64,000 nucleotides of DNA, taken from Occallatibacter riparius (GTDB taxonomy: Bacteria; Acidobacteriota; Terriglobia; Terriglobales; Acidobacteriaceae). The notes below the pieces were generated by a model that had not been told where the DNA came from, ran no database searches, and saw nothing but the letters and a program-made list of their open reading frames with translations. The translations under genes and the position numbers were made by a program. The DNA is taken from the NCBI RefSeq assembly GCF_025264625.1, contig NZ_CP093313.1:3596001-3660000 (forward strand). Reading direction: 5' to 3'. Positions 29,501 through 37,865 of the stretch are shown in pieces (position 1 is the stretch's first letter; every line of letters begins with the position of its first letter).

Positions 29501-29510
29501 ACGTACTTAA
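26493..29510 (+). CDS. hsdR: Type I restriction endonuclease motor subunit (HsdR)
   Basis: The 1005-residue restriction subunit, a PD-(D/E)XK nuclease fused to an SF2 translocase. The nuclease motif ELKNPMTGQDVQSAMYQYRN is at about residues 151-170. The P-loop HSAGSGKSN is at about residues 302-310, the DEAH box (VIVDEAHSSQTGE) at about residue 411, and later motifs include FFAFTATPKYKTLE and EKYQTGFDQPLLHTMYVDK. A C-terminal helical domain interacts with HsdM/HsdS in the family. The start overlaps hsdS by 10 bases. The frame is intact, so the system could be functional. Confidence 0.94.
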   Translation: MPVDHKEKAFESAIEHHLVTCAGYVKAEQGWFHQERALDPTQFLPFIQESQPKIWERLRKLLAERTEETLLDDLAKAMDTRGSLDVLRHGFKCYGEPVKVAYFKPATRMNPDDLALYQKNRLTVVRQLLFKPTSSQALDLTLCLNGIPVVTAELKNPMTGQDVQSAMYQYRNDRDPNDLIFQFKKRALVHFAVDPDLVYMTTRLAGKSTYFLPFNQGDGLGAGNPPAAAGKYKTSYLWEEVWQRDSLLDILGRFMHLEVTEAEVGGKKIKKETMIFPRYHQLDAVRKLESTARQEGAGANYLIMHSAGSGKSNSIAWLAHRLSNLHGENDERVFDSVIVVTDRRVLDQQLQNTIYQFEHQSGVVQKIDEDSTQLAEALKSGVPIIITTLQKFPFITDKVVDLPNRMYAVIVDEAHSSQTGEAAAELKGALAGNALKEKAKQEAEERGLADYEEEIVKAMVKRGRQPNLSFFAFTATPKYKTLETFGRKDGSGKPQPFHVYSMRQAIEEKFILDVLRYYTTYKTYFRLIKSIEDDPKLDKKKAARALARFVSFHPYNLAQKTEVMIEHFRTFTKAKIGGRAKAMVVTGSREHAVRYKQEFDKYLAEKGYHDIKALVAFSGTVELDTGDEYTEVAMNNGIRESQLPKEFAKDSYQVLIVAEKYQTGFDQPLLHTMYVDKRLDGVQAVQTLSRLNRTHAGKEDTFILDFVNEAEDIREAFKPYYEIPAIDQQVDVQQLYGLQKSLADEQIYWANEVEEFAKVFFRPKQFHSQTDHAAMHRILNGPVERFEALTEEKQEQFRSNLVAFRNLYSFMSQIIPFQDADLEKLYAFVRLLVPRLPKRGIGPAVVLEDEVALRFYRLQQTSEGSIALAAGERGTVPAPTAVGTGKDRHEQVELSRLIDVVNERFGTDFKPADQLFFEQIREEAISDTAIQQAAMVNSLENFGYVFDKALEDKFIDRMDQNQEIFARYMNDKDFQRVVADWMRRQVYDEVRAQTSEGVPARELRT

Positions 29511-29654
29511 ATCAAAAACTGATCTGGCACTGGGCTGATCGACTCTTCAGTCGGTAGACCTTTCAAATCAATAGAGTGGCCGCAGTCGTACCGCAGGCAG
29601 TTGTCCGGATTTGAAGTTTCTGCCATGATTGACAACAAGTGAACGGGTTCTGCT

Positions 29655-32281
29655 ATGCGACTTGCTCTTCCCCCAAGCCTTCGCATCGCTTCCGGTTTGC
29701 TTTTGGCCGCCCTGCTGAGCATTGTCGGGTATCAAGTCTTCCTGCGCATATCTCATTCTCCAGAGGCGCTGCTGAAGCGAGCCGACGATCTGTCATGGCT
29801 CAATAGCTGGATTGCAGCGGCTCCTCTTTACCATCGCGCCGAACTCGAATTCAAAGAAAAGGGCGATACGTCACGGGCGCTCTACGCGCATGTCAGCCAG
29901 GTACTGGCGCAGAGCGAATCTTCCAGAACAATTCCGAGTCAAATTGCGGAATTGCGAGGCGACCTGAACCGCCCGGAAGCGAGCGATCCGGAAACCCGTC
30001 TGCGAATTCTTACCATTCTGGGGATGCTGGAAACAAACTACGATGCCGGCATGGCCCGTGATACCTGGTCGCAGGTTGGGTCAATCTCAATACGGCGGCA
30101 GCATTATCTTCTTGCCTCGCGCGCGATTGGTGAACAGGGAATCGCGGCGTTCCTGCTTGGGGATCTTGCGACGGCGAAGAAGGATGTCGAGAAGGCATGG
30201 ATGGTGGCGAAGGTTGCCGATCCTGCCGCCCACATCCGTTATGCCAGCATGTACGGCACCGGTCTAGTCGAACTTCACAAATACAAAGAAGCGCTTGGGC
30301 CACTCAACGAAGCGATCAATGTCGCCAACAAAACTCGTGACGCGGCCTATCCGTCGATTGCCATCAATGCCAAAATCGAAGCGCTCAGCGGTACCGGCCA
30401 AAGTGAAAAGGCACTTGCGCTCGCAGACGACGCGATGAAGAAGATTGCGGAGCTTCACTTGGCTGGTCACTTGTATGAGTTTATCAGGTGCGGGCACGCG
30501 TCTACGAGGAGAAGAACGACTGGAACGAAGCGATATCGGACCTCAATCAGTCCGTTCAATACGCAAAACAACTCTCATATTGGCGTGGGATCACCCAGGC
30601 AGGCGGCTTGCTTGCGGAAGCATACCTGCACCAAGGAAATCTCCAGTCCGCTTTAGCAGCCATCAACGAAGCCATCGATGCAAACAAGCAAATCCCGGAT
30701 GAGCTGTACCAGGTCCCCAAGAATCTGGCGATCAAAGCACAAATCCTTGCGCGGCTAGGCGATATCCGAACCTCCAACGACCTCTATGAAAAGAGCGCAG
30801 ATTTGCTCGACGCGCTTCTCAGTAAAGTTCCAACGCCGACGGTTGAACGGCAACTCTTGAGTGACCTCAGCACCGTGTATTCCGGCTATTTTGCCTCGTT
30901 GTGCAATCAAGACCGGATCGCCGACGCATTTCGAGTGATCGAGCGCGCTCGTGGTCGCGTCGAAGCGCAGGGACTTTCAGATCATGTGCTCGTTGTTCCA
31001 CAGCAACCGACGCCGGCTGATCTCCGACTGACCGCGCTCAACGTACAGTTGCTCGACACTGACGACCCGATAAAAAGAACGAGCGTGCTTGAAGAAATTT
31101 ACACCGCAGAACAGCAGCTCGGTGGGCACGTCAGCCAAAGCATCCCCGCTCCGGTTTCTCTGAGTGCGCTGCAGAAAGATCTATCCCCGTCCGATCTCTT
31201 CATCGAATATGTGTTGGATAATCCAGTTTCATACGCATTGGCGGTAACGGATACGACGGTTCGGCGCTACGAATTGCAAGGCAGAGATCAGATCGAGCAA
31301 GACTCGGCACAGTATCGTTCCGAAATCATCAAACGAGGAATTGACCCAGCGCTTGCCGCGAAGCTGTTTCGAGAACTGCTTGCCCCAATTCAGGAATATA
31401 AGCAGAAAACTCACCTTGTAGTGGTTCCCGACGGAAAGTTGCATCTGCTTCCGATCTCAGCCCTGGCAGATTCGGGCCAATATGTTCTGGCTTCGCATAG
31501 CGTTAGCGTGGTGCCATCCGGTTCAGTACTGGATATGCTGCAGCACCGCAGAGTTCGAACAGAGCAAAAGGAACTTCCGTATGTCGGAGTGGCGGCGTGG
31601 ATATCCAAACCGCCACCGACAACTCTGCTTGCCACCATCCGCCGTGCGGTTTCGGGGCCAGAGAGGCGAGAGCTGGTCGCACTGCCCGAAAGTCGCAATG
31701 AAGTAGAGACCATTGCAGGCGATCTTCCAAAGCCCAGCACCGTTCTCCTCGGCGATCACGCGACAAAAACGGCATTCGAACGGCTACCGCTCAATCAATA
31801 TGCGGTCATTCACCTTGCGCTACACGGCTATGCCGATCCTGAGTTCCCCGACCGATCAGCCCTCGTCTTTGCGCCACGTTCCTCACCCGCGGACGACGGC
31901 CTACTCCAGGTACGGGAGATTCGTACTCTGCCACTGAACACCGACCTCGTGACACTATCGGCTTGCGATACAGGAGTCGGTCCGGTAGGGGAAGAGGGCG
32001 TGGCGAACGTCGTCAATGCGTTTATCGAGGCGGGCGCACAAAGCGTGGTTTCTACGCTCTGGGAGATGGAAGATCATTCCACCGCGCAACTCATGATTGC
32101 CTTCTATGGAAATCTTAGCCATGGAAAGACGAAGGTAGAAGCTCTGCGCGAAGCGCAGCTCGGATCATTGAAATCTGGAGACTCGCCATACTTCTGGGCC
32201 GGGTTCGAACTTGATGGCGAGCCAAACGCACCGCTCTTTGCTAGTTCGAAATCAACTTCCTCGTTGAGGAGCAGTCAATGA
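29655..32281 (+). pseudogene. TPR-CHAT caspase-like protease, interrupted by an apparent frameshift
   Basis: The gene has a membrane segment near the N-terminus (about residues 11-32), TPR-like helical repeats, and a C-terminal CHAT protease domain with both catalytic residues (LALHGYAD and SACDTG). The first frame, 29655-30656, runs TPR sequence up to about 30479 and then becomes unrelated. The repeat pattern continues at once in another frame, from 30479 through GTG 30488 to the stop at 32281 (597 codons, His446 and Cys493 counted from that GTG). Loss of a single G in the GAG-TTT context near 30479 explains it. It may be a sequencing error, a recent mutation or programmed. CHAT proteases cut partner proteins in several defence systems. 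The partner here may be the coupled S41 protease. Confidence 0.75.
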
Positions 32282-33573
32282 CAACAAGTGTCGCTGCGGT
32301 TGCGCAGATGCCAACCGAGCTTTCGGCTGAAAACAAGCACAGCATTCTTGAAAATGTTCTCAGCGCTTTACGGAAGCGGTTTTACTCGCCCGAGAAGTTG
32401 AATCGTGACTGGCAGGCAGCAGTACAAAGGCACAGAGCCAAAATAGAGTCCGCTCCTACCGCTGATGCGTTCGAACAAGCTGTGAGCGACCTACTCAAGG
32501 AGCTAAATTCCTCCCACCTGGGATTTTTCCATCAGAGTGCGCGGAGGGCATCGAGTCGCGCAGCGCTCAGTGCAACCTACTTGGCCGACGAAACGGCTTA
32601 CGGAAAGCGGTGGATCTTTCAAGATGTTCACAGCGGAGGGGCGGCGGCTATAGCGGGCATTGAGCCAGGCAATATTCTCCTGACTGTCAACGGCGAGGAG
32701 ATCATTCCGCCTGAGCACCCGGTATTCCCGATGGGCAAGCAAACCAATGTCGAGCTGATTGACAATCAGGAAAACCGGCGAATGGTGATGGTGGACGTAG
32801 CTAAGCCGAAAGGCAAGAAACTCCACTTCATCGAACCGACACTTGTCGAAGCGCGGCGACTCAAAGAGGGTATCGGCTACCTGAAGATAGCCATGTTCCC
32901 CGGCATGGTTGGAGTTGTTGTCGCCAATCAGATCACGGATGCAGTCCATTCCTTGGGAGCAGTCGATCGGTTGATTATCGACCTCCGAGGAAACACTGGG
33001 GGTGGAATCGGCGCTCTTCGAGTGATGAGCTTGCTTACCTCAGAGAGAATTCCGGTCGGCTTCGCTCTCGATAAGCGCCGCACAACTGGAGACCTCAACC
33101 ACGAGAGACTAAGCTTTCCCCGGTTCTCCCGGATTCCATCGAATACGAAGGCACTTTGGCCTCTGGCGTTGCGCTTTGCTCCAGCGATGCTCACCAAGAA
33201 GCCAATTGTCCTCGAAACCGAAGGCCTCGCTCCACAGCAGTTCCACGGACGTATCGTTTTGCTGGTCGATCGGCATACCGCCAGTGCGGCAGAAATGATC
33301 GTCGCCTTTGCACGGGAGAACAACCTTGCAACGATCGTCGGCGAGAAGACGGCTGGCCGCCTGCTGTCAGCCACGTCCGTCAAAGTAGGAAACGGATTCC
33401 GCCTCGCACTTCCAACTGGGGCATATCACACGTGGCGAGGATCTGTTCTTGAAGGAACACCAATCGAACCAGACCGTCTCGTCGAATTTGATTGGCGGGA
33501 CAGACGTCGAGGCAATGATGGGCAACTCAACTTCGCAATCGAGTGCTTGCAAACATTCTCGAAGGCTGGTTGA
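32278..33573 (+). CDS. PDZ-S41 family serine protease coupled to the CHAT gene
   Basis: A 431-residue C-terminal-processing-type peptidase. It has an N-terminal helical cap, a PDZ-like domain (VHSGGAAAIAGIEPGNILLT, residues about 115-140) and an S41 core with DRLIIDLRGNTGGG. The catalytic Ser336 is in DRHTASAAEMI and Lys357 in GEKTAGR. The start ATG overlaps the CHAT stop (ATGA) and follows GAGGAG, so it is well supported. There is no signal peptide after this start, unlike most periplasmic Ctp/Tsp enzymes, which suggests a cytoplasmic enzyme. Coupling to a CHAT protease suggests activation by cleavage or a joint proteolytic response. That is inference. Confidence 0.85.
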   Translation: MTTSVAAVAQMPTELSAENKHSILENVLSALRKRFYSPEKLNRDWQAAVQRHRAKIESAPTADAFEQAVSDLLKELNSSHLGFFHQSARRASSRAALSATYLADETAYGKRWIFQDVHSGGAAAIAGIEPGNILLTVNGEEIIPPEHPVFPMGKQTNVELIDNQENRRMVMVDVAKPKGKKLHFIEPTLVEARRLKEGIGYLKIAMFPGMVGVVVANQITDAVHSLGAVDRLIIDLRGNTGGGIGALRVMSLLTSERIPVGFALDKRRTTGDLNHERLSFPRFSRIPSNTKALWPLALRFAPAMLTKKPIVLETEGLAPQQFHGRIVLLVDRHTASAAEMIVAFARENNLATIVGEKTAGRLLSATSVKVGNGFRLALPTGAYHTWRGSVLEGTPIEPDRLVEFDWRDRRRGNDGQLNFAIECLQTFSKAG

Positions 33574-33582
33574 GAAGGTGGC

Positions 33583-33605
33583 AAAGATCCCGGTCGACGA
33601 TCTTT
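33583..33605 (+). terminator. Possible terminator after the S41 protease gene
   Basis: A 7-bp inverted repeat AAAGATC / GATCTTT with a 9-base loop lies about 10 bases after the stop. The T-run is short, so support is moderate. Confidence 0.4.
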
Positions 33606-33806
33606 CTACGCCTCGGTGAGTGACTTGGGCGATTTGGGGCCAACAGTGAAATTCTGAGGCACCCACTGGCGAGAACGGTGTTTCCCAACGTAATCCTCGA
33701 AGTCTGCAATCAGGCTCATGCTCCCGAAGCCGTTCACGCCCATCGCTCATCGCCGTAGAATCTAGATCTCGGCACTGATTGTGTCTCGCAGAGCGATGAG
33801 GGCATT

Positions 33807-34637
33807 TTGAAATACGGCAAGTTAAACCAACGGACGAATCTCATCCCAACATTGGTAATGACCTATTTTGATGGCGCTAATAAGGCCGACAGCACGCAAT
33901 ACGATGTGATTACTTTGGCTTCTGTTTCAGGGACAAAGCACGAATGGCATCGCTTCAACAGAGAGTGGCGGCAGGTACTCAACAAGCATCGCGCCGCCTA
34001 TCTGCACGTCACCGACGCTATAGGTCAAAAGAACGATTTCGGGAAGTGCTGGAATACGAGACGCCGAGACGCGTTCATTATGGATTGTGTCAAGGTGATC
34101 GGACGCCACATCGCTCGCCCGATTCGATACAACGATCCTGGCCGACTCGGGCTTTACCCGCATTCGATCACAATTAAGTTAGCGGAGTTCATTAAAGCCC
34201 GGCAGGACAATCGGGGCGTTCCCAGTAGCGCCAACGAAGTGTGCGCGACACAGGCCGTTTTCGATTGTATGAAGTGGGGATTCGATGGGCTGGGTGCACA
34301 GAACATTCACCTTTACTTTGACCAGGGAGAGCCTTTTCGAGGCCACATTTGCGACCGCGCAAACAACCCAAAGGTATTGAAGCAACTCCCCTTCTTGGCC
34401 AGGGTCACGAAGATCACTGATCGCGATATGAGGGTGACGCCCGCATTGCAGTTTGCTGACCTACTTGCGTGGTGTGTCAGCCACAAAACCGATGTGCGCA
34501 CAAAATGGCACGAACGGCTCCTTAAGAACCCCCATGAAGAATATTTGGTTGGTTATGACCAATTAGTTAATCCGCTTCCAAAGACAGTTGAATTAGTTAC
34601 GAAGTGGAAGCTGCCAAAACGAAGGGCTCATCCGTAA
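33807..34637 (+). CDS. DUF3800-like protein
   Basis: A 276-residue protein with the DUF3800 pattern: an N-terminal acidic strand (TYFDGANKAD), a middle acidic strand (NIHLYFDQGEPF) and a C-terminal ALQFADLLAW motif. The family is predicted to have an RNase H-like fold and is often found among mobile-element and defence genes. The start is uncertain. TTG 33807 has a GAGGG ribosome site at good distance, while ATG 33858 would start at the conserved strand without a clear ribosome site. It is a single gene after the CHAT/S41 pair. No activity has been established that I can cite. Confidence 0.75.
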   Translation: MKYGKLNQRTNLIPTLVMTYFDGANKADSTQYDVITLASVSGTKHEWHRFNREWRQVLNKHRAAYLHVTDAIGQKNDFGKCWNTRRRDAFIMDCVKVIGRHIARPIRYNDPGRLGLYPHSITIKLAEFIKARQDNRGVPSSANEVCATQAVFDCMKWGFDGLGAQNIHLYFDQGEPFRGHICDRANNPKVLKQLPFLARVTKITDRDMRVTPALQFADLLAWCVSHKTDVRTKWHERLLKNPHEEYLVGYDQLVNPLPKTVELVTKWKLPKRRAHP

Positions 34638-34724
34638 ATCTCTTCCAAAGTGGGGGAGAAATTCAAAGTCACCTCCAATTAATCGATTTTCGTTCGCGCA
34701 TCAACTTTTACGCGCCGCTAACGA

Positions 34725-35822
34725 CTATTGAGGCTTTCGCATCCACAGATCCTTCGCGCCCTTCACGAGGTCGGGCCTGAAGAACTGCACATGCCCGCAT
34801 ACGTCGCAAAGCGCGATCATGAAGAAATTGTGGCTGTATTGGGCCGGTTGGGGACTCATGACAGGAGCAGTTAGCCCCCATGACTGCGGAGCCTCGGTAT
34901 TCTTCCGGAGATCTTCCGGGCCATTCAGGAATTTGTACTCTCCCTGCCCGCAGAAGGCGCACGTGTGGGGAAAATCAATCAGGATGGGCCTCCCGTTCGC
35001 CTCAAGAATGCGAATCAGCCGCGTCACCGCTTCAGCGGCAACTTTGGCATCAGGATACCGGGCGCTCGGATTGTGGACAATCATCCTGTCCAGCAGCTCG
35101 TGGACGAGTTCATATTCGCGGCGGTTAACGAGACCTTTGCCCAGCTGATTTCGAGCTGAGCGATGATCCTCACGGTCAAACGGTCTGGTACCGGGAAACA
35201 TCGAGTGCAGCACTTTGCCCAGCGAATACACGTCACCGGTGGGCGTCACATCTTCGAGACGTCCATCTCGCGTTTCCGGTGCGCCGAACCAACGCGGACC
35301 GGCGACCTCCATCGTCTCAGTCACGCGATCATCGTCAGTATTCTCGTCGCCCAGAAGAAAGCACAGGCCGAAATCGCCGACGACGGGCTCATCATTGCCG
35401 TCGAGAAAAATGTTCCGCGGCTTGATATCGCGGTGCACTATGTTTTTCTCGTGGGCGTGCGCCACGCCTTGGCAGATGCCGAGGAACCTGCGGAGCGTTT
35501 CCATCACGCTCAATTTGGGCGCGGCGTCGAGGCTGCCGTTTTCACAATACGGCGTGACCAGGTAGGGCGCGCCGCGCTCGTCCGCTCCGTAGTCTACGAT
35601 TCTCAGAACATGCGGGTCATCGAACTGGCGCAGCGCCTCGATCTCTCGCTTGAAACGTTCCTGACGCTCTGGTCTGCGCGCTTGTCCCGGAGGCATCGTC
35701 TTCATCACATAGAGTCCGCCGTCATCGTCGTCTATGCACTTCACTATCTGTGCATCGCCCTGGCCGCTCTTCGAGAAAGTCTTTCCGGTGCGCTTCCACG
35801 AACTGAAGTTGCCGATTTCCAT
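34725..35822 (-). CDS. Serine/threonine protein kinase with C-terminal zinc ribbon
   Basis: A 365-residue Hanks-type kinase. Lys41 (LYVMKTM) is the ATP-anchoring lysine. HRDIKPRN with Asp132 is the catalytic loop, DFG is at 150-152, and APE is in FGAPETR. The glycine-rich loop is degenerate. After the kinase domain, residues about 288-345 hold two CxxC pairs (CAFCGQGEY and CDVCGHVQFF), a likely zinc ribbon. No transmembrane helix or PASTA domain is visible, so it is cytosolic. It is divergently transcribed from the Shedu gene over a 95-base spacer, which suggests shared control or a functional pair. Confidence 0.9.
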   Translation of the reverse strand: MEIGNFSSWKRTGKTFSKSGQGDAQIVKCIDDDDGGLYVMKTMPPGQARRPERQERFKREIEALRQFDDPHVLRIVDYGADERGAPYLVTPYCENGSLDAAPKLSVMETLRRFLGICQGVAHAHEKNIVHRDIKPRNIFLDGNDEPVVGDFGLCFLLGDENTDDDRVTETMEVAGPRWFGAPETRDGRLEDVTPTGDVYSLGKVLHSMFPGTRPFDREDHRSARNQLGKGLVNRREYELVHELLDRMIVHNPSARYPDAKVAAEAVTRLIRILEANGRPILIDFPHTCAFCGQGEYKFLNGPEDLRKNTEAPQSWGLTAPVMSPQPAQYSHNFFMIALCDVCGHVQFFRPDLVKGAKDLWMRKPQ

Positions 35823-35917
35823 GTAAGGTCCTGATTCCGTAGGGCCCTAGCACGTACTTCGTTACTCATGAAATAACCAAGTATGCAGGCCAGTTGCGGG
35901 ATAATTGTGATTGTTGC
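35823..35917. promoter_or_regulatory. Divergent promoter region between the kinase and Shedu genes
   Basis: The 95-base spacer lies between two divergent start codons and must carry both promoters. It includes an AT-rich segment at 35860-35885 and a GATAAT hexamer at 35900-35905 that could be a -10 box toward Shedu. No strong operator repeat is visible. Confidence 0.4.
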
Positions 35918-37141
35918 ATGAACATTCTATTCACAACGACCGGTCATTTTGAAGACCGCGACCATGCCCTGCTCGTCAAGACGCTTCGCGACCAGAAGCA
36001 CATTGTCGAGTCGCTCCCCTTGGAGCGGCTCATGGGATATCTAAAATTCGACCCGGTCAGCCAACGCGCGGCGGTCGATGCGATCCTGTGCAAAGCCGAC
36101 ACCGACCCGGAGACGATTGCGACGTACACGCTCCCGCGCGTGTTGAAATTAGCCGCGGAATTCCGTAGGTTGCCGGAGTCCTGCGCCATGCGCGATGGAC
36201 GCAAGTGGAAATCCATCCCGTTCATCGCCATTTCTGACCAGCCATACCATTTCGGCTATCCCGACGAGATACGAAAGCTGAATGTAACGATCATCCACCC
36301 CACTCCCTACCCGCAGGAAATCATCTCGCAGGTAAAGGACACCGTCGACGAATACCTCAAGCGCATCCTCGAAGATTACCGCCAACTCGGCATTATGTTC
36401 ACGTTCGAGAAAGGTCGGGCTAAACTCGCGCCAGCTCTCAAGAAGAAAGATCCGGAGATGGAGAGCGCCTACTACTACGCACCCGCAGACCGCCGCAATC
36501 ACCGGGGATGGGTCACTGTTATGCGGGACAATGAAGCCATCGCCGCCGATGTCGAGATATTTCAACGGCTCCTCGAGATGAAGGTCAGTGAACGGGAGAT
36601 GCAGAGATTCTTTGAAGAGAACCCGTTCTTCCTGTCGCAGCTGCGGTTGGGCATCCAGACGCCACATCCTTCCTACCGCACTCATCGCTGGTCGCCGGAT
36701 TTTGCCTTTACGTCAATCCTCGGCGCGTCTGACCTGCGAGATATTGATCTGCTCGAACTCAAAGGCCCCGCCGAAGAGCTACTTAATCAACACAAGAATC
36801 ACCCGGGATTCACGGCGCTCCTACATAAAGCGATCGACCAGATCCGCGATTACGGCGAATACGTCAATCATCCGGAGAACTACCGCAAAATGATGCGCCA
36901 GTTCGGCTACATCCCGCAGTCGGCGCGACTCGCCGTGGTCCTCGGGCGCGATTATGACGACAAGGAAAGGATGGTGTGGGTTGATAAGCGTCGCCGGCAG
37001 AATGTCGATATTGAGATCATCACCTATGACAAAATCCTCGAAACGCAGGCCAATCAGCTCAGCCCCATCATCACGCCGACGATGACGGAAATCACATCCC
37101 TACGCTTCGGCGGGGCTGTTTCGACCAATTTCCTCGGCTGA
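35918..37141 (+). CDS. sduA: Shedu (SduA/DUF4263) nuclease with receiver-like N-terminal domain
   Basis: A 407-residue single-gene anti-phage protein. The C-terminal half is a DUF4263 PD-(D/E)XK nuclease: an EREMQRFFEENPFFL helix (residues about 226-240), SPDFAF (Asp261), then DIDLLELKG with Asp277, Glu280 and Lys282. The RRRQNVDIEIITYDKIL tail is also typical. Residues 1-160 read as alternating strands and helices (NILFTTTG, PFIAISDQPY, LNVTIIHPTPYPQEII) and resemble a response-regulator-like Rossmann fold. ATG 35918 starts exactly at this first strand. TTG 35894 is a longer alternative. Shedu N-terminal domains vary and are thought to sense infection. Confidence 0.85.
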   Translation: MNILFTTTGHFEDRDHALLVKTLRDQKHIVESLPLERLMGYLKFDPVSQRAAVDAILCKADTDPETIATYTLPRVLKLAAEFRRLPESCAMRDGRKWKSIPFIAISDQPYHFGYPDEIRKLNVTIIHPTPYPQEIISQVKDTVDEYLKRILEDYRQLGIMFTFEKGRAKLAPALKKKDPEMESAYYYAPADRRNHRGWVTVMRDNEAIAADVEIFQRLLEMKVSEREMQRFFEENPFFLSQLRLGIQTPHPSYRTHRWSPDFAFTSILGASDLRDIDLLELKGPAEELLNQHKNHPGFTALLHKAIDQIRDYGEYVNHPENYRKMMRQFGYIPQSARLAVVLGRDYDDKERMVWVDKRRRQNVDIEIITYDKILETQANQLSPIITPTMTEITSLRFGGAVSTNFLG

Positions 37142-37166
37142 TTTCCGCGGGCACGGGCGTGATTCA

Positions 37167-37865
37167 TCACTTAATCTGAAGCGGGTAGTAGTACGCGGCT
37201 TGGTCCTGTTCGTGTGTGGTTGAGAGGAAGTATTGGCCAGCCTGGGCTTTGCTCAGATCGATGCTGGTCAAAATTTGCTCCTTCTCGCCGTTTGTTGCTG
37301 TGAGGGCAAGACCCTCAGCGACTACACCATTGCCGCTCTGGTCACGAGTGATCGCGACCAGATACTGGCCGGGAGCACTATGCCGTGGCAGCACAATCGT
37401 GAGATTGATGTGAGCCGCGGGCAATAACACAGACTGTAATTGACCTGCCTGTTCGCCGCGAACAGTTCCAGCGTCCCAGAGGTCCACCGTTTGAGAAACG
37501 GCTATGGCATTATCTGTCGTCGGCGTGTGGCGGGTTGTGTATATTCCAACGAGCACTGCGGTCACGAGAATGGCGCAGGAAGCGGCAACTGAAGCGATCA
37601 TGACTTTCCGCCGACGCGAGCGCTGCTCTTGTCGAATAGCAAGAAGCTTGCTCATGCACGTGGGGCAGGTTGCCGCGTGATCTACACGCGGATCGGAAAG
37701 CGATATTTTGGGGGATCTTCGTGCCAAGTCCCGGAGAAAGATCTCGTCAGGACATGGGCCTGAGGGACTCGTTTCCCCTGCGAGTACTCTTCGCTGATGT
37801 TGCTGCGCAATCCATTGCTCAAACCGGTCTTCAGCGTCTGAGGACCGGCGCCAGCTCAGCCGCAT
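37167..37865 (-). CDS. Anti-sigma-like membrane protein with zinc-finger motif
   Basis: A 232-residue protein. The N-terminal cytosolic part has a HAATCPTCMSKLLAIRQEQ stretch (H-x3-C-x2-C), the zinc-binding pattern of ZAS-type anti-sigma factors. One membrane segment follows at about residues 90-110 (VMIASVAASCAILVTAVLVG), then an extracytoplasmic beta-rich domain. It overlaps the upstream sigma-like gene by 10 bases, so the two are co-expressed as a typical sigma/anti-sigma pair. Its ligand is unknown. The gene is convergent with the Shedu gene. Confidence 0.7.
   Translation of the reverse strand: MRLSWRRSSDAEDRFEQWIAQQHQRRVLAGETSPSGPCPDEIFLRDLARRSPKISLSDPRVDHAATCPTCMSKLLAIRQEQRSRRRKVMIASVAASCAILVTAVLVGIYTTRHTPTTDNAIAVSQTVDLWDAGTVRGEQAGQLQSVLLPAAHINLTIVLPRHSAPGQYLVAITRDQSGNGVVAEGLALTATNGEKEQILTSIDLSKAQAGQYFLSTTHEQDQAAYYYPLQIK

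Noticed and set aside
29507..29722. Minus-strand short frame between hsdR and the CHAT gene
   Set aside because: It overlaps both the hsdR end and the CHAT start and has no recognisable motif. At most it is a remnant.
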